The notes under the pieces were generated by a model. That model did not search any database and had not been told where the DNA came from. It was given only the letters and a program-made list of their open reading frames with translations. Position numbers and translations under genes: made by a program. DNA of 64,000 nucleotides from Novosphingobium sp. CECT 9465 (lineage in GTDB: Bacteria; Pseudomonadota; Alphaproteobacteria; Sphingomonadales; Sphingomonadaceae), in NCBI RefSeq assembly GCF_920987055.1, contig NZ_CAKLBX010000001.1, forward strand, positions 310,001 to 374,000. The letters run 5' to 3'. Positions within the stretch are counted from its first letter, which is position 1; each line of letters begins with the position of its first letter. Shown in pieces: positions 8,704 through 17,394 of the stretch.

Positions 8704-10284
8704 TCAGCTGGTAACGCTGTCGAAATCCAGCCCCAGATCTTCGAAGATAACTTGCGCCGCATTTCGACCAGGCCCGCCGGTCACGCCGCCGCCGGGGTGG
8801 GTGGACCCTGCCGTCATGTACAATCCTTCGATCGGCATGCGATACTGGCCCCATCCGGGCACGGGGCGGTTCCCGCCCAACTGCCAGCTGTAAAAGGCAA
8901 GATGCTGAATATCGCCGTTCACCAGGCTGGTGTTGTAGCGCGTAATATCGAGCGGCGTCATGAAGTGCTTGCCGAGAATATTCTCGTCAGTCACGTTAGG
9001 CGCGATGGTGCGCAGCCTCTCGATGAAGCGATTGGCCCATTCCTCGCCGATTTCATCCCACTTTTCGCGCCCGCCATCCTTGAGATCGAGCGGGGCGAAA
9101 GCATAGATGTGCAACTGTGCCTTGCCTTCGGGTACGCGCGTGGCATCGGCGCGGAACTGCTGGACATAAATGGCGAAATCGTCGCGCGGAATACCTCGCT
9201 TCAGCTCCTGAAACCCCTGCGCAAACTCGTCGACATCGGCATGGCCGGTTTCGACCCAGTAGAAATCGTCGATTTCCTGTCCGACGAAATGCGCTGGCTC
9301 CTTTAGGGCGAGATGGACGGTCATCGGCTGCAACGATGCATATTTGAGCACATCCACGCGATGAACGAAGCCCGGTGGCAGCTCCGCACCTTCCACCATG
9401 TGCGGAAACACCTGCGCCACATGCAGCCCGGCAACCACCGCCTTGCCTGCACGAATTTCCTCGCCGGAATCGAGCACCACCCCGCGCGCGGTTTGGCCTT
9501 CCAGCAGGATGCGATCGACCTGGGCGTTCAGCCGGATCTGGCCGCCGTGATCCTCGAAGCAGCGCACCAGAGCGTCAGCCAGCACACCCGATCCGCCCAC
9601 CGCGATGCCAAGGCCGAATTTGTAGGTATAGGGCAGGATGAGATAGAAGCCGAAGCCGGTGCCGTAATCGAACGGGTCGAGCATCGTTTCCGATGCATAG
9701 CGCGCAAGCGCAATGCGGATCTTGGGGTGCTCGATCCATTCGCAGATCAGATCCCATGCGCTGATCGCCTGCAACCGCATCAGTTCCTGCCCTTCGGGCG
9801 AGGCATTCATCATCATCGCCTGCGCGCCCGGATCGGGCGGTACGCTGAACATGCCCATGACCAGCAGGTCGAGCGTCTTGTCGACCGTTTCCACGAACCG
9901 CCGATAGTTGCCGGCATCCTTCGGACTGATCCTGGCGATGGACTGGGCGGTGCGCTCCATGTCGCTCCAGAATTCCAGCACGGTGCCATCATCGAACAGC
10001 AGTGCCGAGATGCGTTCGGGATGATTGTATTGCAGCCCGTATTTGGAAAGCAGCTGAAGTTCGTCATTGCGGATCAGCGGATTGCCCTGGATCAGCGAAT
10101 GGCTGACCGAACATACGTCCTGCTTGAAGCCCGGCCCGGTCAGTTCCCGTGTTGCCACGCTGCCTCCGGCCCGGTCCGAACGCTCGACGATCAGCGTTTT
10201 TACGCCTGCCTTTGCCAGATAGCAGCCCACGATCAGCGCGTTGTGGCCGGCGCCTGCGATGACCACGTCATAATTGCCAGACAT
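8704..10284 (-). CDS. Phytoene-dehydrogenase-related FAD-dependent oxidoreductase
   Basis: 526 residues. The N-terminal FAD-binding Rossmann motif is DVVIAGAGHNALIVGCYLAKAG with the acidic VERSDRAGGS end, and the C-terminal FAD motif is LYMTAGSTHPGGGVTGGPGRNAAQ, both typical of the phytoene desaturase / PYROXD2-like amine-oxidase superfamily. These enzymes dehydrogenate or isomerise unsaturated hydrophobic substrates. No carotenoid genes are present, so a role on the pathway substrate is more likely. It is the last gene of a minus-strand run with two SDRs (68-bp gap to the nearer one), sharing their presumed promoter near 12000. Confidence 0.87.
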   Translation of the reverse strand: MSGNYDVVIAGAGHNALIVGCYLAKAGVKTLIVERSDRAGGSVATRELTGPGFKQDVCSVSHSLIQGNPLIRNDELQLLSKYGLQYNHPERISALLFDDGTVLEFWSDMERTAQSIARISPKDAGNYRRFVETVDKTLDLLVMGMFSVPPDPGAQAMMMNASPEGQELMRLQAISAWDLICEWIEHPKIRIALARYASETMLDPFDYGTGFGFYLILPYTYKFGLGIAVGGSGVLADALVRCFEDHGGQIRLNAQVDRILLEGQTARGVVLDSGEEIRAGKAVVAGLHVAQVFPHMVEGAELPPGFVHRVDVLKYASLQPMTVHLALKEPAHFVGQEIDDFYWVETGHADVDEFAQGFQELKRGIPRDDFAIYVQQFRADATRVPEGKAQLHIYAFAPLDLKDGGREKWDEIGEEWANRFIERLRTIAPNVTDENILGKHFMTPLDITRYNTSLVNGDIQHLAFYSWQLGGNRPVPGWGQYRMPIEGLYMTAGSTHPGGGVTGGPGRNAAQVIFEDLGLDFDSVTS

Positions 10285-10352
10285 TTCTTTCTGCCTTTCT
10301 GTCTTGATCCTTCAGGCGCGGCGCACGTTTTCATGCACCGCGCCATGTGCAT

Positions 10353-11168
10353 TCAGAAAGTGTCTACCGGCGGCAGTTCGGGGGCTTCGATTTCGCGCAT
10401 GTCTGCCATCTGTGGCTGATGGGCGGCGTGGCCACCATCGACCGAATAGGCCTGTCCGGTGATGTATTCGGATTCATCTGCCGCAAGAAACGCGGCCATC
10501 GCAGCAATGTCTGCCGGAATGCCGATCCGTGAGGTCAGCGATTGGCGCTTGATACGCTTCACGAGGTCTGGATACGCGGCAAGGCTGTCGTTGATGATCG
10601 GCCCCGGCAGAATGGCGTTGCAGCGGATGCCCTGCCGCCCATGTTGCGCGGCGACATATTTGGTCAGGCCGATCACTGCGGCTTTCGAGGTGCCATAGGC
10701 GATGCGGACGTTATCGCCCATCAGGCCCGAATCCGATGCCGTGTTGATGATCGAACCACCGCCGGCGGCGATCATGTGCGGGATGGCATATTTGCACCCC
10801 AGCATCACCCCCCGCACATTGACGTTCATGACCAGATCCCAGATTTCCAGCGGGATATCGACGGCGGTGCGATCCTGCAGGTTCACTTCCTTCGAAGTGG
10901 CCGCTGCATTGTTGAACAGGATGTCGATCTTGCCAAAGCGCGCAATCACTTCTGCGACGCCGGCTTCGATGGACGAAGGATCGCCGCAATCGAAATGCAG
11001 TCCGATGGACCCGCCGCCAATGCGTTGGGCGGTATCCTTTGCCCGATCTTCGAAAAGATCGGCGACAACGACGGTCGCGCCTTCGCTGACGAACCGCTCT
11101 GCGGTTGCCGAACCAAGGCCGCCGGCACCACCCGTTATAACCGCGATTTTTCCTTCAAGCCTGCGCAT
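10353..11168 (-). CDS. SDR family oxidoreductase (NNAA / HxP-tail subfamily)
   Basis: 271 residues; glycine motif GGAGGLG at about 13-19, Asp37 at the end of strand 2 (favouring NAD), NNAA near 86-89, Tyr158 and Lys162 in YGTSK. The C-terminal tail after DGG reads HAAHQPQMADMREIE. It is closest, within this window, to the SDR at 60734 (shared VRIAYGTSK and VAAQHGxQGxRCNAI). The ribosome site decides the start: GGGAGA is flush against an ATG at 11174, so the ATG at 11168, six bases further on, is preferred. It lies between another SDR and the flavin oxidoreductase in one minus-strand run. Confidence 0.9.
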   Translation of the reverse strand: MRRLEGKIAVITGGAGGLGSATAERFVSEGATVVVADLFEDRAKDTAQRIGGGSIGLHFDCGDPSSIEAGVAEVIARFGKIDILFNNAAATSKEVNLQDRTAVDIPLEIWDLVMNVNVRGVMLGCKYAIPHMIAAGGGSIINTASDSGLMGDNVRIAYGTSKAAVIGLTKYVAAQHGRQGIRCNAILPGPIINDSLAAYPDLVKRIKRQSLTSRIGIPADIAAMAAFLAADESEYITGQAYSVDGGHAAHQPQMADMREIEAPELPPVDTF

Positions 11169-11192
11169 ATGCATTCTCCCGTTTTGTTGCTT

Positions 11193-11960
11193 TCAGCGTG
11201 CCGTATCGATGATGAACCCGCCGTCCGGCGTCAGGCTGTATCCGGTCATGAAGCGCGCATCGGCACTTGCGAGGAACAGCGCCACCGGCGCGATGTCGAG
11301 ATCAGGGGAACCCAGCCGCGCAATGGGGGAGTTGGGCACCCATGTCGGTGTACCGGCGTCGTCCGCCGTGGTCGCATCGAACGAATCGGTCTGTGCAATC
11401 GGCAGGATGTTGTTCACGGTGATGGCATCTGCGCCCCATTCGCGCGCCGCCACCCGGCTCAGTGCGCGGATCGCTTCCTTGGCCATGGCATAGGGCGCAA
11501 AACCCGCGGCGCCGATCACGCCCACCGACGATGCGAAGTTGATGACCCGGCCCGCGCCGCTACGCTTCAGATAGGGATAGGCAGCCTGCATCGTGCGCAG
11601 GCAGGCGATTGGCCCGGTCTGGAACTGCTGCATCAATTGTTCAACCGACAGATCGTTGACCGATGATTGCACCGTAGACAGGTCGAACGCGTTGTTGACC
11701 AGAATATCCAGTCCGCCGAATGCCTCAGCCGTGGCGGCAATGGCCGCGGTTATGTCGTCTTCGCGAGACACGTCACAGGCAACGCCAATCGCGTTGCCGC
11801 CGGTCGCCGTGATTTCGGCCACCACTTTGTCCACATTCGCGCTGGTGCGTGATGTGACGACAACGCGCGCGCCTTCGGCTGCAAACAGCCGGGCAATGGC
11901 ACGGCCAATGCCGCGGCCCGCGCCGGTGACAAACGCTGTTTTCCCGTCCAGACGATTCAT
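11193..11960 (-). CDS. SDR family oxidoreductase (NNAF / AKEAIR subfamily)
   Basis: 255 residues; GAGRGIG at 13-19, Ser-Arg at 37-38 at the end of strand 2 (suggesting NADP), NNAF at about 89-92 in place of NNAG, catalytic Tyr157 and Lys161 in YAMAKEA. Its closest relative here is the SDR at 57179, which shares NNAF and the AKEAIRxLxRxAAREWG helix. GGAGAGG overlaps the upstream ATG at 11972 and points to the ATG at 11960. First gene of the minus-strand unit SDR-SDR-flavin oxidoreductase, with a candidate operator 64-79 bp upstream. Confidence 0.9.
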   Translation of the reverse strand: MNRLDGKTAFVTGAGRGIGRAIARLFAAEGARVVVTSRTSANVDKVVAEITATGGNAIGVACDVSREDDITAAIAATAEAFGGLDILVNNAFDLSTVQSSVNDLSVEQLMQQFQTGPIACLRTMQAAYPYLKRSGAGRVINFASSVGVIGAAGFAPYAMAKEAIRALSRVAAREWGADAITVNNILPIAQTDSFDATTADDAGTPTWVPNSPIARLGSPDLDIAPVALFLASADARFMTGYSLTPDGGFIIDTAR

Positions 11961-12023
11961 GGGCCTCTCCATCGGGCCTTCGCGGCCTTTTGCGCATCTT
12001 GTCGTCAGGCAGCGCTCACTGTT

Positions 12024-12039
12024 CCTATCCGCCGGAGGG
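12024..12039. promoter_or_regulatory. Candidate operator, CCTRYC-N4-GRYAGG family (site 3)
   Basis: Reads CCTATC-CGCC-GGAGGG: left half exact, right half only three of six. It lies 64-79 bp upstream of the minus-strand SDR start at 11960. Confidence 0.4.
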
Positions 12040-12135
12040 GTGGAACTTGCTGAACTGGTCTGACGACCCCGCCGGACGGCGCGTCAAACGAATTGCGCTG
12101 TCAGAGTCTGTCCGGGGCGGTCTTCACAATTCCAA

Positions 12136-12151
12136 CCTGTCATCGGGCAGG
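12136..12151. promoter_or_regulatory. Candidate operator, CCTRYC-N4-GRYAGG family (site 4)
   Basis: Reads CCTGTC-ATCG-GGCAGG, an exact match to the degenerate dyad. It lies 91-106 bp upstream of the SDR at 12242. A CTAAAG that could serve as a -10 element follows about 20 bp downstream. Confidence 0.6.
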
Positions 12152-12241
12152 GCCTGCCACGGGAGGGCAGGCTAAAGTGTGCATGGAGCGATACCGATCC
12201 GAAGATCGGGCGCTGGTTGTGGTTGAGGATCGGAGCTTTCG

Positions 12242-13075
12242 ATGAGTGCAGGTCTGCAAAAGCGCTGGTTCATTACCGGAATTTCAACCGGGTTTGGCCG
12301 GGAACTGGCCCGCGCGGTCGCGCAATCGGGCGAAAAGGTATTGGGCACGGTGCGCAAGGCTGCGCAAATTGCCGAACTGGCCGCCGAGGGCATCGACGCC
12401 ATCGTCATGGATGTGAACGATCAGGTGGCGGTCGATGAAGGAGTGCGCGCTGCAACCGAACGGCTCGGCGGAATAGACGTGCTGGTCAACAACGCTGGTT
12501 TCGGCATGGTCGGTGCCATCGAAGCGCTATCACTGGACGAAGTGCGCGCGGTGATGGAAACCAATTTCTTTGGCGTCCTGCGCGTCACACAGGCGCTGAT
12601 CCCGGCAATGCGCGCCAGCGGCGGCACAATCGTGATGATTTCGTCCATGGCCGGCCAGATCGGCTTTGCCGGGGCGGGAGCCTACTGCGCCTCGAAGTTC
12701 GCGCTTGAAGGCTTGTCGGATGCGCTGGGGGAGGAACTGGCACCATTCGGCGTGAATGTCCTGATCGTTGAACCGGGTGCCTTCCGCACAGATTTTGCCG
12801 GGCGTTCCATGCTGGCGGCCGAAGGGTCCGTCGATGCCTACGCCGGAATGCAGGCTGGCGAGGCCAAGCATCGGGCCGCGTCGTACAGCGGGTCAGAGCC
12901 GGGAGATCCTGTGAAAGGCGCGCAGGCGATCGTCGACATCATCCGTGCAGGCAACATGCCACGTCGCCTGGCCCTGGGCGAAGACGCGGTCAACGGCATC
13001 CTGCATAAACTGGCCAATGTGAAGAATGACGTGGAAACGTGGCGCCAAGCCTCGCTCGGTACGGCATTCGCATGA
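12242..13075 (+). CDS. SDR family oxidoreductase (17-beta-HSD-like C type)
   Basis: 277 residues. The glycine motif is GISTGFG at 13-19, followed by the strand-2 sequence GTVRK typical of this SDR branch, NNAG at 83-86, SSMAG with the catalytic Ser near 135, Tyr148 and Lys152 in YCASK. The C-terminal half is long (TDFAGRSM, then GDPVKGAQAIVDII), as in retinol/steroid-dehydrogenase-like SDRs. A paralogue of the same architecture lies at 59706. It stands alone on the plus strand, divergent from the SDR-SDR-oxidoreductase unit. Confidence 0.88.
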   Translation: MSAGLQKRWFITGISTGFGRELARAVAQSGEKVLGTVRKAAQIAELAAEGIDAIVMDVNDQVAVDEGVRAATERLGGIDVLVNNAGFGMVGAIEALSLDEVRAVMETNFFGVLRVTQALIPAMRASGGTIVMISSMAGQIGFAGAGAYCASKFALEGLSDALGEELAPFGVNVLIVEPGAFRTDFAGRSMLAAEGSVDAYAGMQAGEAKHRAASYSGSEPGDPVKGAQAIVDIIRAGNMPRRLALGEDAVNGILHKLANVKNDVETWRQASLGTAFA

Positions 13076-13099
13076 TGTTTCCCGTGCAATGGGAAACAT
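13075..13099. other. Inverted repeat immediately after the SDR stop codon
   Basis: ATGTTTCCC-GTGCAAT-GGGAAACAT, a perfect 9-bp arm starting on the last base of the stop codon of the preceding SDR gene. No T run follows. It could be an inefficient terminator, an RNA-stabilising hairpin, or an operator for the gene at 13194, which starts 95 bp further on. Confidence 0.5.
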
Positions 13100-13193
13100 T
13101 CCCGAATGCGCGCCGAATGCGTGATGGCGTTCCGGGAGAACCGCCTTCGGCGAAAACGTGTTTCAGGCATTTATCATCACAGGAATCCGAACC

Positions 13194-13598
13194 ATGACCG
13201 ATATCGCAACCAAGCCGGATTCGATCATTGCCGTTGAACGGTGGAACACGTTCTGGGGCGCGCGGGACCTTGAAGGCATGAAGACCGTCGCTGCTGACGA
13301 TTTCATCCAGTGGCATGCGACCGTGCGCAAAAACCTGACCAAGGATGAAGAGTTCGACATGCTGGTCGAGGCGCTCAAGGTCATGCAGATCACGTTCAAG
13401 AACATCTGCCTGACGCCGATGAACAATGATACGGTACTGCAACAATGCGTTGCCGATATTGCCATCGAAGGCGCAGGGACGCGCAACGATGTGCCTTTCG
13501 CCATGGTGTTTCACACGCGCGGGCAGAAAATCACGAAGTGCGAGGAATATATGGACGGCATGTCATTGCCGCCCATAGAATTCACACCGCAGGATTGA
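13194..13598 (+). CDS. NTF2/SnoaL-like small protein
   Basis: 134 residues with the cone-shaped NTF2-fold pattern: an N-terminal helix (SIIAVERWNTFWGARDLEGMKTV), DFIQWHATVRKN, then long strands ending VPFAMVFHTRGQKITKCEEYMDG. Relatives include ketosteroid isomerases, dehydratases and polyketide cyclases. The catalytic residues cannot be assigned with confidence. The ATG at 13194 follows AGGAA. Convergent with the carboxymuconolactone decarboxylase-like gene. Confidence 0.78.
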   Translation: MTDIATKPDSIIAVERWNTFWGARDLEGMKTVAADDFIQWHATVRKNLTKDEEFDMLVEALKVMQITFKNICLTPMNNDTVLQQCVADIAIEGAGTRNDVPFAMVFHTRGQKITKCEEYMDGMSLPPIEFTPQD

Positions 13599-13631
13599 TG
13601 ACGCGACAAGCACCTGAGATGGTTCCGTTTG

Positions 13632-13662
13632 TGGCCGCGCAGAGTTTCGCTCCACGCGGCCA
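13632..13662. terminator. Hairpin between convergent genes
   Basis: TGGCCGCG and its complement separated by 15 nt, between the NTF2-like and CMD-like genes. The long loop and absent T run make it a weak call. Confidence 0.35.
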
Positions 13663-13667
13663 GCGTG

Positions 13668-14252
13668 TCATTCGGCGGCAGCCATGACCGGCTGTTCGCT
13701 CAACTGATCGTTGCGCAGCGCGGCCAGCGTTTCCGCACTTGGCGGCACAACACAGACGCTGCCGATGCCAAGCGCCTTGAGCACGCGGCCGGTGCCGACC
13801 CAGCAGCCAAGCATCAGGTTCGTGTCGCCAATTTCTTCTTCGGTGAACAGGGCGTGCATGCGCTCCCACAGCACATCATCGCCATTGATGCTTTCAATGT
13901 CGCGTTCAAAACGGTCGGCATATTCGATCAACAGCTTCTCCCGATCGGTAAAGCCTTCCCAATCGTAGTTGCAATCGATGGCATTCTGATAGAATTCTTC
14001 GGGAATCTCGCCACCGTCAAAACCCGGCCAATCGCGCCACAGCCGCATGCCCGCGCAGATCGGGCAGTTCGTGCGGGCAGCACCCATGATCCGCATGCCT
14101 TCGCGTTCGCGTGCGGTCAGGGTCGTCTCAGGTGCGTCATAGATTGTGCGGAACATGCGTTGGCGTGTGTCGAGCAGCTTTTCAGTGCCAACGTGGTTGA
14201 GAATGTGGACCAGCGGTTCGCGGTCTGCGGGAATGTCTACTCTGTACGGCAT
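13668..14252 (-). CDS. Carboxymuconolactone decarboxylase / AhpD-like protein
   Basis: 194 residues, all-helical. The AhpD-type motif CPICAGMR puts the two cysteines at 63 and 66; a nearby His for the proton relay, as in AhpD, is not obvious. The family covers gamma-carboxymuconolactone decarboxylase and thiol-dependent peroxidases; without the full relay I cannot choose. The start is set by AGGAGAGG just upstream of the ATG at 14252; the in-frame ATG at 14267 lies before that ribosome site. A candidate operator sits 75-90 bp upstream. Confidence 0.82.
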   Translation of the reverse strand: MPYRVDIPADREPLVHILNHVGTEKLLDTRQRMFRTIYDAPETTLTAREREGMRIMGAARTNCPICAGMRLWRDWPGFDGGEIPEEFYQNAIDCNYDWEGFTDREKLLIEYADRFERDIESINGDDVLWERMHALFTEEEIGDTNLMLGCWVGTGRVLKALGIGSVCVVPPSAETLAALRNDQLSEQPVMAAAE

Positions 14253-14326
14253 TGTCCTCTCCTGCATTATTTCGTCAGGGAATTATCCGACAATGCGCAG
14301 TGCATAGTTTGCAGTTTCAATCCACA

Positions 14327-14342
14327 TCTGTCTTTGGATAGG
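14327..14342. promoter_or_regulatory. Candidate operator, CCTRYC-N4-GRYAGG family (site 5)
   Basis: Reads TCTGTC-TTTG-GATAGG: right half exact, left half one mismatch. It is 75-90 bp upstream of the minus-strand CMD-like gene and 148-163 bp before the plus-strand NTF2-like gene. On the minus strand a TATGCA hexamer follows about 20 bp downstream. Confidence 0.55.
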
Positions 14343-14489
14343 GTTGTAAAATCAGGGGGGGGTCATGGCCTTGCAAAGGCGTGTCCGGGAACGGCATAAT
14401 CCCTGCTTGGCAGATCTTCTGGTAACCGCCGCGATTCTATGCATCATAATGCACGATTCAGATGAAATCGTCATAATGGGAGAGAGAAA

Positions 14490-14990
14490 ATGGCCGACGG
14501 GCAGGCAGGGCTGGCACTTGAAGATGATTCAGGTTTCACCATCGGCAGTTTCATCAGGGCGGTGTACGAACAGGTTCCGGCTACGATTACCCGCGAACAG
14601 GTGCTTGCGACCCTGATTGCGCTTCAGGATACATATGACACGCCCAATATTGCCAAACGGCTGACGTTGCTGGCCGAGGATTGCGTGATCGAAGACCCCG
14701 CGGGATTGCCACGCGGCGGTGGCCGGGCCGGAATGGAAGCCTTCTATCGCAGCACTTTTGACAACGGCGTGAGGATCAACCGCAGCCCGCGCGAACGCAT
14801 CATCGTGGGCAATGAAGCGATCGAGCATTCCGCGATGACTCTGGAAAAGGACGGGCTGGAGCCGCACGACCTGGCGCACGTGGTCCACTATAGGTTTGAT
14901 GATGACGCGCGGATCAAGACAATGCGCGTGTTCTTCGATCTCAAGAGCATATTCCGCCAGCCTGATGTGAAAGCGGACGGCGGCTGGTAA
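14490..14990 (+). CDS. NTF2/SnoaL-like protein (ketosteroid-isomerase-like)
   Basis: 166 residues. It has the NTF2 layout with an extra N-terminal helix, then RLTLLAEDCVIEDPAGLPRGGGRAGMEAFYRSTFD, which closely resembles the EDPxGxPxxxGxxAIxxFY pattern of steroid delta-isomerase-like SnoaL proteins, and late strands HVVHYRFDDDARIKTMRVFFD. A role in double-bond isomerisation or dehydration of a ketone intermediate is plausible but inferred. GGGAGAGA precedes the ATG. An 8-base G run (14355-14362) lies in the upstream region. Confidence 0.8.
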   Translation: MADGQAGLALEDDSGFTIGSFIRAVYEQVPATITREQVLATLIALQDTYDTPNIAKRLTLLAEDCVIEDPAGLPRGGGRAGMEAFYRSTFDNGVRINRSPRERIIVGNEAIEHSAMTLEKDGLEPHDLAHVVHYRFDDDARIKTMRVFFDLKSIFRQPDVKADGGW

Positions 14991-15044
14991 TGCGCTGCGC
15001 TCGCTGTTGTTTCATGCATGATCTGGCGCAAATCGCGATGAGCG

Positions 15045-15060
15045 CCTGCCCGCTGGTAGG
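15045..15060. promoter_or_regulatory. Candidate operator, CCTRYC-N4-GRYAGG family (site 6)
   Basis: Reads CCTGCC-CGCT-GGTAGG, an exact match to the degenerate dyad, 71-86 bp upstream of the start of the four-gene unit at 15131. Confidence 0.65.
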
Positions 15061-15130
15061 ATCGTAGCATGCCGAGGTGAAGCAAAGACGGCGCTCATGC
15101 CGCACAACGATGCAGCAGGGAGAACCGAGG

Positions 15131-15703
15131 ATGCTCACCCTTTCAACCGCGCGCCAAAGTCTTGCCCGGCTCGATGCGCGGATCGCCGCCGAATCCGATG
15201 CCACGCGCCGGGGCTGGCTGACGGTTCATCGCAATCATTGGTGGGGGGAAGTCATCAACGATGTCGACATGGTGATGGAAACGATGTCGCACGGCCCGAT
15301 TTCCTACAGTTTCGACGGACACCCCTTCATGACGCCGGAAGGCGGCATGGCCACTATCGTCGATCGCGCCGGAACCCGCGCAATGTATGAAGGCGTGGTT
15401 GCGCTGGGCGTTCGCATGGCGGGGCCGTTCGATGAAGAACGCGTCGCCTTCGATGAGAACGGACTTATCGTTCGCGCCGTTCTCAGCGCGATCTATCCCG
15501 GCGCTTTCATGACCAGGCATAGCGAACCTGTTGATCCAGATGAGTTCTATCTGGCGCGCTGGCCCAATATCACGATGATGCGCTTCGATGCAGACGGACT
15601 CATGATGGGCGAAGACATCATCAACGGCGCGCCGCTTCTTGTGCAGCAGGTAGACCGCAGCAAAGTCGACATGCTGGTGGACGGTCCGCTCGAATTGGCC
15701 TGA
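15131..15703 (+). CDS. NTF2-like protein
   Basis: 190 residues, longer than the other NTF2-like proteins here. It begins with a helical segment (QSLARLDARIAAESDATRRGWLTVHRNHWWGEV), followed by the strand-rich NTF2 part with FYLARWPNITMMRFDADGLMMGEDI. The start is fixed by GGGAGAAC before the ATG at 15131. It leads an operon with two SDRs and a further NTF2-like gene (27-bp gap, 11-bp gap, 4-bp overlap), so it should act on the same intermediate as those SDRs. No catalytic residue can be assigned. Confidence 0.72.
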   Translation: MLTLSTARQSLARLDARIAAESDATRRGWLTVHRNHWWGEVINDVDMVMETMSHGPISYSFDGHPFMTPEGGMATIVDRAGTRAMYEGVVALGVRMAGPFDEERVAFDENGLIVRAVLSAIYPGAFMTRHSEPVDPDEFYLARWPNITMMRFDADGLMMGEDIINGAPLLVQQVDRSKVDMLVDGPLELA

Positions 15704-15730
15704 TGCCGAATTATCTTGAAGGAATATTCG

Positions 15731-16552
15731 ATGAGACGACTGGAAGGCAAAGTGGCCGTCATCAGCGGCACGGCCGGCGGGATCGGCGCTGCAACAGCGC
15801 GGCGGCTTGCATCCGAAGGGGCGAAAGTGGTGCTGGCCGACATCAATGTCGAAGGCGCGGAAAAAACGGCTCAAGGCATCCGTGACGCCGGTGGCGAAGC
15901 GATGGTGCAGTACCTCGATCTTGCCGAAGAAAGCAGCATCACGGCGCTGATTGCGGCGACGATTGCCAGGTATGGCCAGATCGACGTGCTGTTCAACAAC
16001 GCTGCCGACACCCGTTATGAAACCATGCTGCACGATGCGTCGGTCGAATTCATGGACCCTGACCTGTGGGACAGCGTGTTCCGCATCAACACGCGCGGCA
16101 CCATGCTGATGATCAAGCATACGCTGCCACACATGATCCGGCAGGGCGGGGGTTCGATCATCAATACCAGTTCGGGCGCGTCGCTGCGCGCCGATCTTTT
16201 CCGCGTAGCCTATGCTGCGTCCAAGGCCGCGATCAACGTGCTGACCGAATACGTTGCGGCGCAGTACGGCAAGAAAGGCATTCGCTGCAATGTCGTCTCG
16301 CCCGGTCTGGTGGTGACGGAAAACACCGAGATGAATCAGGGCCACAATCTGGACCTGTACCTTGCCCATCACCTGACCCCGCGTTTGGGACGGCCAGACG
16401 ATCTTGCCGCGATGGTTGCCTTGCTGGCATCGGACGATGGCAAGTTCATAACCGCGCAGATCATCCCGGTGGATGGCGGAATTTCCACCCATTTCCCGCA
16501 TGTCGCAGAAACCCGTGGCGGCGTTGACGCCTACAAACCGGCCAAGAACTGA
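15731..16552 (+). CDS. SDR family oxidoreductase (NNAA / HxP-tail subfamily)
   Basis: 273 residues; GTAGGIG at 13-19, Asp37 (NAD preference), NNAA at about 89-92, Ser near 148, Tyr161 and Lys165 in YAASK. Tail after DGG: ISTHFPHVAETRG. The ATG at 15731 follows GAAGGAA. It is adjacent to and clearly homologous with the next SDR (shared RGTMLMIKH, INTSSGA, AAQYGKxG), which indicates a tandem duplication. Second gene of the 15131-17786 operon. Confidence 0.9.
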   Translation: MRRLEGKVAVISGTAGGIGAATARRLASEGAKVVLADINVEGAEKTAQGIRDAGGEAMVQYLDLAEESSITALIAATIARYGQIDVLFNNAADTRYETMLHDASVEFMDPDLWDSVFRINTRGTMLMIKHTLPHMIRQGGGSIINTSSGASLRADLFRVAYAASKAAINVLTEYVAAQYGKKGIRCNVVSPGLVVTENTEMNQGHNLDLYLAHHLTPRLGRPDDLAAMVALLASDDGKFITAQIIPVDGGISTHFPHVAETRGGVDAYKPAKN

Positions 16553-16563
16553 GGAGCACCCCG

Positions 16564-17394
16564 ATGGGCAGACTGACCGGAAGAACATGCATCGTCACGG
16601 GCGGCGCGGGCGGCCTTGGTTCGGCCACGGTGCGGCGGCTTTGCGCCGAAGGCGGGCAGGTGGTGATCGCCGATGTCATGCTGGAGCCGGCCGAAAAGCT
16701 GGCGGCGGAAATTCGCGCCGAGGGGGGGGATGCCATTGCGCTCCACCTTGACCTGGGCGATCCTGCCAGCATCGAAAAGCTGATCGACGACACGCTGGCG
16801 CATTATGGCAAGCTGGAAGTCGTCTTCAACAATGGCGCAGCCACCAACCCCGATTTCCTGAACCGTGACGGCACGGCTGGCGACATGGAAATCGACGTGT
16901 GGGACGAGACATTCAAGGTGAATGCCCGCGGCACCATGTTGATGATTAAGCACGCGCTGCCTGCATTGATCGCATCGGGCAGTGGCGCGATCATCAACAC
17001 CAGTTCAGGTGCTGCGCTGCTCGGCGATCTTGCCCGCACGGCCTATGCTGCGTCGAAATCGGCGGTCAATGCGCTGACGCTCTATGTCGCTGCGCAATAT
17101 GGCAAGCAGGGCGTCACCTGCAACGTCATCTCGCCGGGCATGGTGCCTACGGCCACATCGCGGGCCAATCAGCCGGAACTGATCCGAATGGTCGAACGTC
17201 ACCACCTGACGCCGGAACTGGGCTATCCCGAAGACATTGCCGCGATGGTGGCACTGCTTGCATCCGAAGACGGGCGCTTCGTCAGCGGGCAAATCCTGCG
17301 TGTGGACGGCGGCGTGAGCAAGGCATTCGCTCATGTGGCCGACAATCGCGACCAGTTCGAAACGCACGTTGCTAATATCAATGGTGCGGCATGA
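16564..17394 (+). CDS. SDR family oxidoreductase, tandem paralogue of the preceding gene
   Basis: 276 residues; GGAGGLG at 13-19, Asp37 at the end of strand 2, NNGA at 89-92 in place of NNAG, Tyr161 and Lys165 in YAASK. The tail is VSKAFAHVADNRDQ, a diverged form of the HxP tail. Divergence in the substrate loop after VISPG compared with its neighbour suggests the two act on different epimers or successive carbons. Its stop codon overlaps the next start (ATGA). Confidence 0.9.
   Translation: MGRLTGRTCIVTGGAGGLGSATVRRLCAEGGQVVIADVMLEPAEKLAAEIRAEGGDAIALHLDLGDPASIEKLIDDTLAHYGKLEVVFNNGAATNPDFLNRDGTAGDMEIDVWDETFKVNARGTMLMIKHALPALIASGSGAIINTSSGAALLGDLARTAYAASKSAVNALTLYVAAQYGKQGVTCNVISPGMVPTATSRANQPELIRMVERHHLTPELGYPEDIAAMVALLASEDGRFVSGQILRVDGGVSKAFAHVADNRDQFETHVANINGAA

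Noticed and set aside
14355..14362. Run of eight G residues as a phase-variation tract
   Set aside because: It is upstream of the gene, outside any good coding frame or a clear promoter spacer; sequencing slippage or chance is as likely.
15143..16588. Long minus-strand open frame across the tandem SDR genes
   Set aside because: It shadows the NTF2-like and SDR genes on the plus strand; the translated sequence is His/Arg-rich and matches no family.
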